The position numbers were made by a program, and so were the translations under genes. A stretch of DNA of 64,000 nt from Chitinophaga jiangningensis (GTDB lineage Bacteria; Bacteroidota; Bacteroidia; Chitinophagales; Chitinophagaceae): contig NZ_FRBL01000003.1 in assembly GCF_900142605.1 (NCBI RefSeq), positions 62,001-126,000 of the forward strand. Direction: 5' to 3'. Below the pieces are notes generated by a model. The model did no database searches, had not been told where the DNA came from, and worked only from the letters and a program-made list of their open reading frames with translations. This document shows, in pieces, positions 45,283 through 53,606 of the stretch. Position 1 is the first letter of the stretch; the number at the start of each line of letters is the position of its first letter.

Positions 45283-46340
45283 AGCAGGTAGTATAATTTT
45301 TTTATACTGTTTTCTTCCATTTGCCCCTGCTCATTCAAAATGTAGGTAATCATGAATTCCAGTTTGCCTGCCTCATTGTATTCATTACGATAGGCAGCCA
45401 TGGTGAGTTGGTTTTCCGGTTTTTCCGGGTCCATGATGTGCGTTTCCACAGGATTGCCTTGCTCGTCGAGTTTTTCTACCACATGCTGGTGCGGAGTGAT
45501 CGGATTTTTGGCCGTGAAGTCCTGGTCGAAGTAGGCGATATAACCTTCCATGTCATTTTCCCGGAAGTAGGTGTGCATGGCGGCGAGGTCATAATGGCCG
45601 ATGGCAATGTCGATGGCAGGTATGCCGGCCGACTTTTTAGTCAGCAAATCGTTTTGGCGGATTTCTTCTTCTGTTTTATACAGGTGCAGCTGCCCGTTAT
45701 AGCGGCCGTAGTATTCCGTTTTCTCCAACTGGTTTTTGGGATTGTAGTGATATTTTTTTTCTGCCGCCAGGAAGTTTTGGCCTTTGTTGGAATGGAAAGT
45801 TTGTTCCAGTGCCAGCTGCCCGTTTGTTAAATAGCTATAGTTAACCTGGTCCTGGAAAATATTATTCTTAAGCGTGGACCTGGATAAAAGCAGTCCCTTG
45901 TTGTCGTATACGTAGTTGATGCGTATGTCGGTACCATCTGCAAGTATGCTATTTTCTGAAACTTTGAGGCCTTTGTTGTAGGTATACACCACGCTGTGTT
46001 TTTCTTCGTAGCTGAAGTTGTGGGTATGTTCTTCCAGCAGCAGTCCTTTGTCGATCTTACAGTCTTTCTGGTAATGGGCTTCACTGGTCGTATACCAGTT
46101 GGCGTTAGTGAACAGGGCCACTCCCTCTTTCAGGAAGCGTTTATAGGTGTTGGTGTCCTGTTTATATCGTGTGAGCTGGTAGCTTTCGCCGGTGTAAGCG
46201 TACAGGGTCAGGTCGCCGCCGGATGTTTCGGCAGCCTTGTAGAGGTCCAGTACAGCGGCGATTTTATGGTCTTTATTGAAGAAAGTTTCTTTGATAGTGG
46301 TGCTACCGGCGTGGCGGTATACTTCTTTGTAAAGTTTCAT
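45279..46340 (-). CDS. Hypothetical protein with YD/MORN-like repeats, 353 aa
   Basis: No named family is recognised with certainty. There is no signal peptide. Most of the protein is made of short beta-hairpin-like repeats of the type Y-x-Y-x-x-x-G-x-L-x-x-x (for example Y-V-Y-D-N-K-G-L-L-L-S, Y-S-Y-L-T-N-G-Q-L-A-L-E, Y-H-Y-N-P-K-N-Q-L-E-K), similar to the YD repeats of RHS proteins. The C-terminal part ends with Y-N-E-A-G-K-L-E-F-M-I-T. It could be a scaffold or an effector-related protein. It is convergent with the SRPBCC gene with overlapping stop codons. Confidence 0.6.
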   Translation of the reverse strand: MKLYKEVYRHAGSTTIKETFFNKDHKIAAVLDLYKAAETSGGDLTLYAYTGESYQLTRYKQDTNTYKRFLKEGVALFTNANWYTTSEAHYQKDCKIDKGLLLEEHTHNFSYEEKHSVVYTYNKGLKVSENSILADGTDIRINYVYDNKGLLLSRSTLKNNIFQDQVNYSYLTNGQLALEQTFHSNKGQNFLAAEKKYHYNPKNQLEKTEYYGRYNGQLHLYKTEEEIRQNDLLTKKSAGIPAIDIAIGHYDLAAMHTYFRENDMEGYIAYFDQDFTAKNPITPHQHVVEKLDEQGNPVETHIMDPEKPENQLTMAAYRNEYNEAGKLEFMITYILNEQGQMEENSIKKLYYLL

Positions 46341-46492
46341 AGGGGATTAATTAGGCACAATGTAGGATAATTTTGGGTAAATTGGTATTGTTTCGTGGGG
46401 ACGTTTACGTTATATATTCCCTCACCGTCACAGGCTGCCCCTTTAAAAAAAACGGTTGCCATTGGGTTAGCCAATCGTGATGATGGATACCC

Positions 46493-46532
46493 ATCCGTAA
46501 TTTGCATACAACAATCCGTAATTAGCTTACAA
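46493..46532 (+). promoter_or_regulatory. 21-bp-phased direct repeats before the SDR gene (probable AraC site)
   Basis: ATCCGTAATTTGCATACAA (46493-46511) and ATCCGTAATTAGCTTACAA (46514-46532) differ at two of nineteen positions. They start exactly 21 bp apart, two helical turns, which is the usual spacing of tandem half-sites for AraC-type activators. They lie 46-85 bp before the SDR start. CAACTTTG at 46552-46559 resembles a -7 box with one mismatch. Confidence 0.68.
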
Positions 46533-46577
46533 ACTTAAAACTATCGTGGGCCAACTTTGCTATATAAATCAAAACAT

Positions 46578-47405
46578 ATGGCACAGCAAACAAATAAAGT
46601 ATGGTTCATTACCGGGGCCTCCCGTGGTTTAGGAAGAATATGGACAGAGTCCGCATTGGAACGTGGCGATAAAGTAGCGGCCACTGCCCGCAACATCGAT
46701 AGTTTGGCTGCACTTAGCAGCAAATATGGTAAGCAGGTATTGACATTAGCGGTAGATGTTACTAACCCCGAACAGGTAAAGGATGCAGTTGAAAAAGCGC
46801 ATGCGCACTTCGGCCGGTTGGATATTGTATTGAACAACGCAGGTTATCCTTTGGTCAGTACCATTGAAGATGGCCGTGCGGAAGATATCCGTGCCCTGTA
46901 CGAAACAAATGTACTGGGTCCGGTGGCAGTGATTCAGGCAGCATTGCCACTTTTACGCAAGCAGGGTTATGGCCATATTCTGGGCACCTCCAGCAACCTG
47001 GGGCACCTGGCTTTACCCATCCTTGGATATTATTGTTCCTCAAAATGGGCATTTGAAGCGATACATGAGAGTCTCGCTGCCGAGGTAGCTTCATTTGGCA
47101 TAAAAGTGACTATTATAGAGCCGGGTGCTTATGCTACCGAGTTTGGCAGTGCACAATTGCCAGCCCTCTTTGAAGGCCTGGAAGTCTACAAAGATTTTAA
47201 AGCGAATTTTATGGAGGGGATGAAAGGCATGGAAAGAGGTAACCCGGCAGCTACGCCGCAGGCGCTGTTTAAAGTAGTGGACGCCGAAAATCCGCCACTG
47301 CGCTTTAATCTGGGTAGTCACAACCTGCCTGGGTTAAAAGCCGCTTATGCCGACAGGCTCGCCACCTGGGAAGCCTGGGATGATATTTCCCGTTTGGCCC
47401 AGTAA
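46578..47405 (+). CDS. Short-chain dehydrogenase/reductase (SDR)
   Basis: Using the Met at 46578 (M-A-Q-Q-T-N-K) gives 275 residues. The NAD(P)-binding motif is T-G-A-S-R-G-L-G, with V-D-V-T at the end of strand 3 and N-N-A-G following. Catalytic residues are in S-S-N (Ser region) and Y-C-S-S-K (Tyr-x3-Lys). The pattern fits classical SDRs that act on small alcohols or ketones. The AraC regulator encoded 60 bp downstream probably controls it through direct repeats at 46493-46532. Substrate unknown. Confidence 0.92.
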   Translation: MAQQTNKVWFITGASRGLGRIWTESALERGDKVAATARNIDSLAALSSKYGKQVLTLAVDVTNPEQVKDAVEKAHAHFGRLDIVLNNAGYPLVSTIEDGRAEDIRALYETNVLGPVAVIQAALPLLRKQGYGHILGTSSNLGHLALPILGYYCSSKWAFEAIHESLAAEVASFGIKVTIIEPGAYATEFGSAQLPALFEGLEVYKDFKANFMEGMKGMERGNPAATPQALFKVVDAENPPLRFNLGSHNLPGLKAAYADRLATWEAWDDISRLAQ

Positions 47406-47417
47406 TCACTTCACCGG

Positions 47418-47451
47418 TATAACCGGCCGTTAACAAAAATGGCCGGTTATA
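47418..47451 (+). promoter_or_regulatory. 11-bp hairpin between the SDR and AraC genes
   Basis: TATAACCGGCC (47418-47428) pairs perfectly with GGCCGGTTATA (47441-47451) around a 12-nt loop. No T run follows, so it is not a standard terminator. It may limit read-through into the AraC gene or be a binding site. Confidence 0.5.
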
Positions 47452-47465
47452 CCTAATTTAGTAGT

Positions 47466-48392
47466 ATGAAGAAGAATGAGCAACAGCCGCTGAGATTGGA
47501 ATCACTGACGGATGCGCACCGGATGTTTGGCCTGCAGCTTCCGAAGCATCCGCTGATTAGTTTGATCCACGGCGCACATACACCGCTGGCGGATCAAATG
47601 CTTCCCGGGCCGCATGTACTTGCGTATTATAAAATTGCCTACAAGGCTAAGCTTGGCGGGAAATTAAAGTACGGCCAGGGATATTATGATTTTGATGAAG
47701 GCGGTTTGCTGTTTGCTGCACCGGGGCAGATCATTGGAGGCAATGATCATGAAGGTGCGGTGTGCTCTCAATATACCTTGCTCATTCATCCGGATTTCTT
47801 TTTAGGCTATGCATTGGCTAAGAAAATAAAGCAGTACGGTTTTTTCTCCTACAGTACCAATGAAACATTACACCTTTCGGAAGAAGAAAAGAATACCATC
47901 CTCTCTATTTTTAGTTTCATGGAAACGGAATTGAATGGCCGTATCGATGACTTTAGCCAGGATGTAATGATATCCCAGATTGAGCTGCTGCTTAATTATG
48001 CCAACCGTTTCCACAAGCGCCAATTCCTTACACGGAAGGCCGCCAGCGCCGGCGTGCTGCAAAAAATGGAAGAGATATTGGAAGCATATTTTAATGAAGA
48101 GGAGTCGCTGCGGCAGGGGATACCCACTGTAGCTTTCCTGGCGGAAAAATTGAACCTTACACCGAACTACCTGAGTGATATGCTTCGTACGTTAACCGGC
48201 CAAAGCGCCCAGCAGCATATTCACGACCGCCTCATCGAAAAAGCAAAGGAAAAACTCTCGACCACTGATTTGTCGGTCAGTGAAATCGCTTATGCTTTAG
48301 GCTTTGAGTATCCGCAGTCGTTCAGTACTTTATTCAAGAGTAAGACTAAATTGTCGCCGCTGGAATTCAGGAAGTCGTTTTCCGGGAATTGA
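47466..48392 (+). CDS. AraC-family transcriptional regulator
   Basis: The 308-residue protein has an N-terminal cupin-like sensing domain (about 10-170) and a C-terminal double helix-turn-helix (about 210-308). The latter includes V-A-F-L-A-E-K-L-N-L-T-P-N-Y-L-S and the strongly conserved I-A-Y-A-L-G-F-E-Y-P-Q-S-F-S-T-L-F-K. It stands next to the SDR gene, whose upstream region holds 21-bp-spaced direct repeats fitting an AraC dimer. The stop lies one base before the stop of the convergent LytTR gene. Confidence 0.93.
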   Translation: MKKNEQQPLRLESLTDAHRMFGLQLPKHPLISLIHGAHTPLADQMLPGPHVLAYYKIAYKAKLGGKLKYGQGYYDFDEGGLLFAAPGQIIGGNDHEGAVCSQYTLLIHPDFFLGYALAKKIKQYGFFSYSTNETLHLSEEEKNTILSIFSFMETELNGRIDDFSQDVMISQIELLLNYANRFHKRQFLTRKAASAGVLQKMEEILEAYFNEEESLRQGIPTVAFLAEKLNLTPNYLSDMLRTLTGQSAQQHIHDRLIEKAKEKLSTTDLSVSEIAYALGFEYPQSFSTLFKSKTKLSPLEFRKSFSGN

Positions 48393-48393
48393 T

Positions 48394-49116
48394 TTACCGG
48401 CCTATCATCTTTTTCGTTACAAACTCGTTGAAAAAGTAGTCCCGGTAAATACCACCAATGGGGATTTCGTTTGCACCAATGTACACCGTATTATTATCCA
48501 CGGAGCCGATATGCTGCACGTTGATGACATAGGATTTACTTACCCGGACAAACATATCTTTTGGCAGCTGATCATAGATGGTTTTGAGGTTCATGGCTGT
48601 GATCAGTTTCTGCTGGTCGTTATGCATCACCACATAATCTTTTAACCCCTGTATGAAAAGTATGTTTTTGAAATAGACTTTGAAGATCCGACGTTCTGCT
48701 TTGACAAATAGAAAGTCCTCCGCTATCTGTTCGATTTTGTTCCGGTTGTAGTCCGCCTTGAATAATTTGGAGTAGGTGAAGGCTTTTTCCACTGCCTTTA
48801 GAAAGCGGGCAGATTTCACAGGTTTTATCAGGTAGTCGACGGCGTCTACCTCATAGCTATCGGAGGCAAACTCCGCATAGGCGGTGGTGAAGATTACAAA
48901 GGTTTCTTCAGGGATGGTCCGGGCAAATTCAAGGCCGTTAATTCCAGGCATTTGTATATCCAGAAATATCAGTTCAACAGGGTGGGTGGTCATGAAAAGT
49001 GCTGCGCTTTCTGCGCTGTTGAAGGAACCAACCAGGTGCAGATTGTCCTTTTGATTTACCAGCATCTCTATAGCCTCCCGTGCCAACGGTTCATCGTCAA
49101 TAATTATACAGTTCAT
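48394..49116 (-). CDS. LytTR-family response regulator
   Basis: The 240-residue protein has a receiver domain (acidic D7-D8, phospho-acceptor D53 in L-I-F-L-D-I-Q-M-P, Lys in L-I-K-P) and a LytTR DNA-binding domain (about 130-235, with F-L-F-V-K-A-E-R-R-I, Y-V-V-M-H and F-V-R-V-S-K-S-Y-V-I-N). LytTR proteins bind paired 9-10-bp repeats 21 bp apart. Such a pair lies before the TonB-receptor gene 1.1 kb away. It follows the sensor kinase with a 6-bp gap. Confidence 0.95.
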   Translation of the reverse strand: MNCIIIDDEPLAREAIEMLVNQKDNLHLVGSFNSAESAALFMTTHPVELIFLDIQMPGINGLEFARTIPEETFVIFTTAYAEFASDSYEVDAVDYLIKPVKSARFLKAVEKAFTYSKLFKADYNRNKIEQIAEDFLFVKAERRIFKVYFKNILFIQGLKDYVVMHNDQQKLITAMNLKTIYDQLPKDMFVRVSKSYVINVQHIGSVDNNTVYIGANEIPIGGIYRDYFFNEFVTKKMIGR

Positions 49117-49122
49117 AACTTG

Positions 49123-50133
49123 TTACACCAGGTTAATGGTTAATGTTACGCAATACCGGTCAGCCTGTTCTTCGATGTTTAAATGATGTACAGCCGGGAA
49201 CAAGAGTTCCAGTCTGCGTTTAATATTTATCAGCCCCAGTCCGCCTGTGCTTTTGGTAGCCTTATGTTGCGGTTTGGAATTGATGCATTTGAAGGAGAGT
49301 ATATTGTTACTCACATCAAAATACAGCGCCACGTAAGAGGATTTCGTGGTATCGTTGTTGTGCTTCACCGCATTCTCCACAAATGATATGAACAGCAATG
49401 GCGGTATTTGTACCCCACTCAGATCTCCTTCTTTGGATATCAGGAAATCAAAACTATCCCTCCTTACCTTCTCCAAATTTAGAAAATCTTCCAGGAAATG
49501 AATATCTGAGGTTAAGAGCACCGTTTCCCTTGCGCTGTCATACAACTGGTAGCGCAGGAGGTCGCTTAGCCGGATGAGTACCTGTGAGGCTTTATCGGGA
49601 TCTTTCTTCGTAAGTACATTGGCGTTGTTCAACATGTTAAACAGGAAGTGCGGATTGATTTGATTTTTCAACTGTTCCAGCTCCGCATAAATTTTCGATT
49701 GTTCCAGCTGGTGGATCAGTTGCCTGTCCAGCATCCCCTGTTGAAATAGTTTTATGGACGAGGACGCAGCCAGGAGCAGCACAGTAAGGAAGGAGAAAAG
49801 CGGGATGTTTAGTTCATTTGATTTATTAAATGGATTGAAAAAGTACCCGCACCCTGCTACTACGATCAGTATTCCTGCCACGGCTAAGCAGTATTTAATA
49901 TTCTTGTTTTTGAGCAAAAGCCCTGGTACCAGCACATACATATTTACATAGAATAACAAAATGAAATATATGAATATTGCTACCGGGCTGGCGATAACAG
50001 CAGTGCTGTTGTATAGCACCGCGCCGATGGAGAGTATAAGCAGCAGGTGCCTGAAGATTCGGTATTTGGGTGATACCAGGAAACGAAAAAATGTGTTTTC
50101 GCTCACAGGCTGCTGAGATGTAAGATCATTCAT
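49123..50133 (-). CDS. LytS-type sensor histidine kinase
   Basis: The 336-residue protein has four hydrophobic segments (about 25-140), then a coiled linker and the His_kinase domain with the phospho-His in Q-I-N-P-H-F-L-F-N. The ATPase domain shows E-N-A-V-K-H-N (N box) and G-G-L-G-L-I-N (G box). It is divergent from the TonB receptor gene and co-transcribed with the LytTR regulator. Ligand is unknown; the link to uptake genes suggests it monitors the same nutrient. Confidence 0.93.
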   Translation of the reverse strand: MNDLTSQQPVSENTFFRFLVSPKYRIFRHLLLILSIGAVLYNSTAVIASPVAIFIYFILLFYVNMYVLVPGLLLKNKNIKYCLAVAGILIVVAGCGYFFNPFNKSNELNIPLFSFLTVLLLAASSSIKLFQQGMLDRQLIHQLEQSKIYAELEQLKNQINPHFLFNMLNNANVLTKKDPDKASQVLIRLSDLLRYQLYDSARETVLLTSDIHFLEDFLNLEKVRRDSFDFLISKEGDLSGVQIPPLLFISFVENAVKHNNDTTKSSYVALYFDVSNNILSFKCINSKPQHKATKSTGGLGLINIKRRLELLFPAVHHLNIEEQADRYCVTLTINLV

Positions 50134-50185
50134 TCATCCAATTGTATGGTACAAACTTAACAATTAAAGCCAGGACCTGCCCTGG

Positions 50186-50301
50186 TTTTTATACCAAAGC
50201 TGATGATTTTTATACAAAACTAACCGTATGATTCAGGTAATACATTTTGTTGTACCCCGGGCTGCTTTGCTATAAAAGATAGGCTGCTTTGTATAATAGA
50301 A
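50186..50301 (+). promoter_or_regulatory. Two sets of direct repeats upstream of the TonB receptor (probable LytTR sites)
   Basis: TTTTTATACCAAA (50186-50198) and TTTTTATACAAAA (50207-50219) begin 21 bp apart, matching LytTR site spacing. A second tandem pair, GGCTGCTTTG followed by (C)TATAA-A/T-AGA, occurs at 50260-50280 and 50282-50301 (22-bp period). Both lie within the 222-bp region divergent from the sensor kinase. Confidence 0.62.
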
Positions 50302-50323
50302 AAGTGGCGCTCCGTCAAAGGGA

Positions 50324-50331
50324 TAGTTTTG
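50324..50331 (+). promoter_or_regulatory. Promoter -7 box before the TonB receptor gene
   Basis: TAGTTTTG matches TAnnTTTG exactly. No -33 TTG is seen at the proper spacing, so activation by the LytTR regulator from the upstream repeats is likely. The predicted start is about 18 bp before the ATG at 50356. Confidence 0.55.
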
Positions 50332-50355
50332 TGTAGATAAATGGATTTATAAGAG

Positions 50356-52728
50356 ATGGTACACAAAGTTATTTACTTACTGTTGCTATTTACTGTGCCC
50401 TTATGGGTTTATGCCCAGGAGAAGGTGACCCTGAGCGGTATTGTTACTATGAAAACCAGCACAGAAACGATCACAGGTGCAAGTATTTACATTCCGGAAG
50501 CAAAGGTGTCAACGGTTACGAATGCTTATGGTTACTATGCTGTGACGCTGCCTAAAGGAGATTATACTATTGTCGTCAGCTGTGTGGGATTTGAGCGCAT
50601 CGAGGAGCATATCTCCCTGACACAAAATACCAAAACAAATTATGCAATGCCTGACAAAAGTAAAACATTAGCGGAAGTAGTTATAAAGTCTGGTAGTGTG
50701 GTCAGTGACGTCAGGAAGCCAGAAATGAGTGTGAATAAGCTTTCCATTGCTACCGTCAAAAAGATACCTGCGGTGATGGGAGAGGTGGATGTTCTGAAGG
50801 CTATTTTGCAGTTGCCGGGTGTGTCCACTGCGCAGGAGGGAGCTACCGGTTTTAATGTAAGGGGGGGCGCTGTTGATGGGAACCTGGTATTGCTGGACGA
50901 AGCGGTGGTGTATAATACATCTCATCTGTTCGGTTTCTTCAGTGTTTTTAATGCTGATGTGATCCGGGATTTGAAATTATACAAAGGTGGTATACCGGCT
51001 AACTTTGGAGGGCGTACTTCGGCTGTGTTAGATATTTATCAGAAGGAAGGAAACAATAAGGCATTTCACGTGAATGGTGGGATAGGGGCGGTATCGGGCA
51101 GGCTATTAGCAGAAGGGCCTATAGTGCAGGAAAAAAGTTCATTTGTAGTGGCGGGCCGCGCTTCCTATGCGCACCTTTTCATGAAACTGGCTGACAACCC
51201 TAATGCAATATCCTTTTACGATGTGAATGCTAAGCTGAATTTTACGCTCAACGATCATAACAGGCTATTCTTGTCCGGGTATTTCGGGAAAGATAACATG
51301 GACTTCAATAACTTTTTCAGCAATACTTATTCAAATTCATTTTTTAACCTTCGCTGGAATCACATTTTTTCTGAGAAATTATTTTCGAATGCATCGGTGA
51401 TCTACAGTAAGTATGATTATGGGTTGAAGATTAAATATGCAGGCATTGACTGGGTATCGGACATCCGCAATATTAATTTCAAATACAATTTCAACCATCG
51501 GCTTTCTGATAAGCTGACGCTGTGTTATGGCGTCAATTCCATCTACTATCAGTTCAATCCCGGTACCATAAAGCCTATGGATAGCACTTCACCTGTAAAT
51601 GCCGACCAGATAGAAAAAAAGTATGCCTGGGAAAATGCTTTGTACCTCAGTGCGGAGCAGGAGCTCACGGGTAAGATATCATTGGTGTACGGCCTGCGAT
51701 ACAGTAATTTCAGGCGAGTGGGCCCACAGCACGTTAATAATTACATGAATAATCAGGCGGTAATTTTCAACCCTGCATTACAGATTTATGAAGAAGGCGT
51801 ACCAACGAGTAAAAGGTATTACGCTAAAAATAAAAAGATCATTGATTTTGGCAACCTGGAACCCCGCCTGTCCGTTTCCTTTTCCATAAATGAGGACCAG
51901 GCTGTGAAGGCGAGTTACAACCGCATGTGCCAGTACATTCATTTAATTTCCAACACGGCATCTGTATCTCCCCTTGATATATGGGCCCCGAGCGACCAAT
52001 ACCTGCTGCCGGAAATACTGGACCAATGGGCATTGGGTTATTTCAGAAATTTAGGCAATGGAAAATATTCTCTGGAAACGGAAGCTTTTTATAAGCGAAC
52101 TAAGAACAAGGCGGATTACATAGATGGTGCCGAACTAATTGCCAACAAAGCCATTGAGCGGGTATTGCTAAACGGAGAAGCACGGGCCTACGGACTGGAG
52201 CTGATGCTAAAGAAAAATACCGGCAGGCTCACTGGCTGGCTTTCCTATACACTTTCGAGAGCGGAGCAGCGCACACCTGGCAGAAATGCAGATGAGCCGG
52301 GTATTAACAACGGCGAATGGTATCGGGCTAATTATGATAAAACGCATAACCTTTCGCTTACCGCCGCTTACCAGGCAACCAGTAAATGGAGCTTTGGAGG
52401 CAACTTCACTTACCAGACGGGCAAAGCCGCTACCTATCCTGTCGGCAAATACCAGTACCAGGATATCACCATTGCCAACTACGGCATACGGAATGGTAAT
52501 TCGCTGCCGGCTTATCATCATTTAGATTTATCCGCTACTTATATCCCTAAGCCGGATAGTAAGAAAAAATGGAAAGGCGAATGGATATTTAGTATTTACA
52601 ATGTATATGGCAGGAATAACACTGCAGCTGTGCTATTTGAGCAAAACAAGGAAACGGGAGCAAGTGAGGCTAAAAGGATCTCCATCTTCGGTATTATACC
52701 AGGCGTCACCTATAATTTCAGTTTTTAG
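50356..52728 (+). CDS. TonB-dependent outer-membrane receptor with carboxypeptidase-regulatory-like domain
   Basis: The 790-residue protein has a signal peptide ending W-V-Y-A-Q. An N-terminal carboxypeptidase-regulatory-like domain (T-L-S-G-I-V-T and A-Y-G-Y-Y-A-V-T-L-P) is followed by the plug, with V-D-V-L-K-A-I-L-Q-L-P-G-V and F-N-V-R-G-G-A-V-D-G-N-L-V-L-L-D. The barrel ends in a Phe-terminal strand (Y-N-F-S-F), as expected for outer-membrane proteins. It lacks the SusC-specific signature and a SusD partner. The DUF4249 lipoprotein encoded 17 bp downstream is its usual companion. Ligand unknown. Confidence 0.93.
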   Translation: MVHKVIYLLLLFTVPLWVYAQEKVTLSGIVTMKTSTETITGASIYIPEAKVSTVTNAYGYYAVTLPKGDYTIVVSCVGFERIEEHISLTQNTKTNYAMPDKSKTLAEVVIKSGSVVSDVRKPEMSVNKLSIATVKKIPAVMGEVDVLKAILQLPGVSTAQEGATGFNVRGGAVDGNLVLLDEAVVYNTSHLFGFFSVFNADVIRDLKLYKGGIPANFGGRTSAVLDIYQKEGNNKAFHVNGGIGAVSGRLLAEGPIVQEKSSFVVAGRASYAHLFMKLADNPNAISFYDVNAKLNFTLNDHNRLFLSGYFGKDNMDFNNFFSNTYSNSFFNLRWNHIFSEKLFSNASVIYSKYDYGLKIKYAGIDWVSDIRNINFKYNFNHRLSDKLTLCYGVNSIYYQFNPGTIKPMDSTSPVNADQIEKKYAWENALYLSAEQELTGKISLVYGLRYSNFRRVGPQHVNNYMNNQAVIFNPALQIYEEGVPTSKRYYAKNKKIIDFGNLEPRLSVSFSINEDQAVKASYNRMCQYIHLISNTASVSPLDIWAPSDQYLLPEILDQWALGYFRNLGNGKYSLETEAFYKRTKNKADYIDGAELIANKAIERVLLNGEARAYGLELMLKKNTGRLTGWLSYTLSRAEQRTPGRNADEPGINNGEWYRANYDKTHNLSLTAAYQATSKWSFGGNFTYQTGKAATYPVGKYQYQDITIANYGIRNGNSLPAYHHLDLSATYIPKPDSKKKWKGEWIFSIYNVYGRNNTAAVLFEQNKETGASEAKRISIFGIIPGVTYNFSF

Positions 52729-52745
52729 ATTCAAATCAGATAAGG

Positions 52746-53558
52746 ATGAAAAATATAATTATTGCAGGCTGCCTGCTGTTGTGGTCATGCACCAAAGTAA
52801 TAGAGGTAAATCTGGAAACGGCTGCACCCAGACTGGTAATTGACGCATCCATCGATTGGATTAAAGGGACCACGGGCAGGGAGCAGCAAATCAAACTCTC
52901 CACTACCACCGGCTATTACAGTGCGCAGTTCCCAACGGTGTCAGGGGCTGAAATTGTGATGACGAATGCAGGAAACAGGGTGTTTACTTTTGTGGAAAAT
53001 TCCGGTACCGGGGTGTATACCTGTTCGGATTTTGAGCCGGTTATCGGGGAAGTCTATACGTTAAAGGTTGTATTGAACAGAGAAACTTACACCGCTACGG
53101 AAACTTGTATAGGCGTTCCTGTTATAGCCGATCATATTGAACAGCGCAATGATGGTGGAGTCGGCGGGGATGAGGTTGAAATCAAATATTGCTACCTGGA
53201 CAATGGCAATGAGGAGAATTATTACCTGCATCGGATCGTGTCGCCCGTATCCACGTTTCCGGACTACAAGGTTAGAGATGACGAGCGGAGCCAGGGTAAC
53301 CTGATGCAGGAATTTTTTTCGGATGAAGACCTGAAAGCAGGGGACAGGCTGAACATTCGGCTGTATGGTATTTCCAGGCGTTATTACGATTATTTCAGAA
53401 AGTTACAGGTAGCAGCAGGAGCGGGGGCAGGTCCGTTTCAAACCACGCCGGGTGCTGTGAGAGGGAATATTGTCAATCAAACGAACTTCGACAACTTCGC
53501 GTATGGATATTTCCGGGTATCAGAAGTGGATGATAGAGATTATACGATAATAAAATAA
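52746..53558 (+). CDS. DUF4249 family lipoprotein
   Basis: The 270-residue protein has a lipobox (L-W-S-C, Cys15) followed by T-K-V-I-E-V-N-L. The body shows DUF4249 features: I-D-A-S-I-D-W, A-E-I-V-M-T-N, Y-T-L-K-V, and a C-terminal N-Q-T-N-F-D-N-F-A-Y-G-Y-F-R-V-S. This family is regularly encoded directly after TonB receptors of this type in Bacteroidota and may act as the surface lid or binding subunit, in place of SusD. Function is unassigned. Confidence 0.88.
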   Translation: MKNIIIAGCLLLWSCTKVIEVNLETAAPRLVIDASIDWIKGTTGREQQIKLSTTTGYYSAQFPTVSGAEIVMTNAGNRVFTFVENSGTGVYTCSDFEPVIGEVYTLKVVLNRETYTATETCIGVPVIADHIEQRNDGGVGGDEVEIKYCYLDNGNEENYYLHRIVSPVSTFPDYKVRDDERSQGNLMQEFFSDEDLKAGDRLNIRLYGISRRYYDYFRKLQVAAGAGAGPFQTTPGAVRGNIVNQTNFDNFAYGYFRVSEVDDRDYTIIK

Positions 53559-53590
53559 TAAAGACCTGTGTGGTGCGCAGGTCTTTATTA
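53556..53590. terminator. Rho-independent terminator overlapping the DUF4249 stop codon
   Basis: TAATAAAGACCTG (53556-53568) pairs perfectly with CAGGTCTTTATTA (53578-53590). The stop codon TAA is the first three bases of the stem. A 3-4 base U tract is formed within the arms, so it can serve both directions. Confidence 0.8.
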
Positions 53591-53606
53591 GCTTTGGAGC
53601 AAGGTG

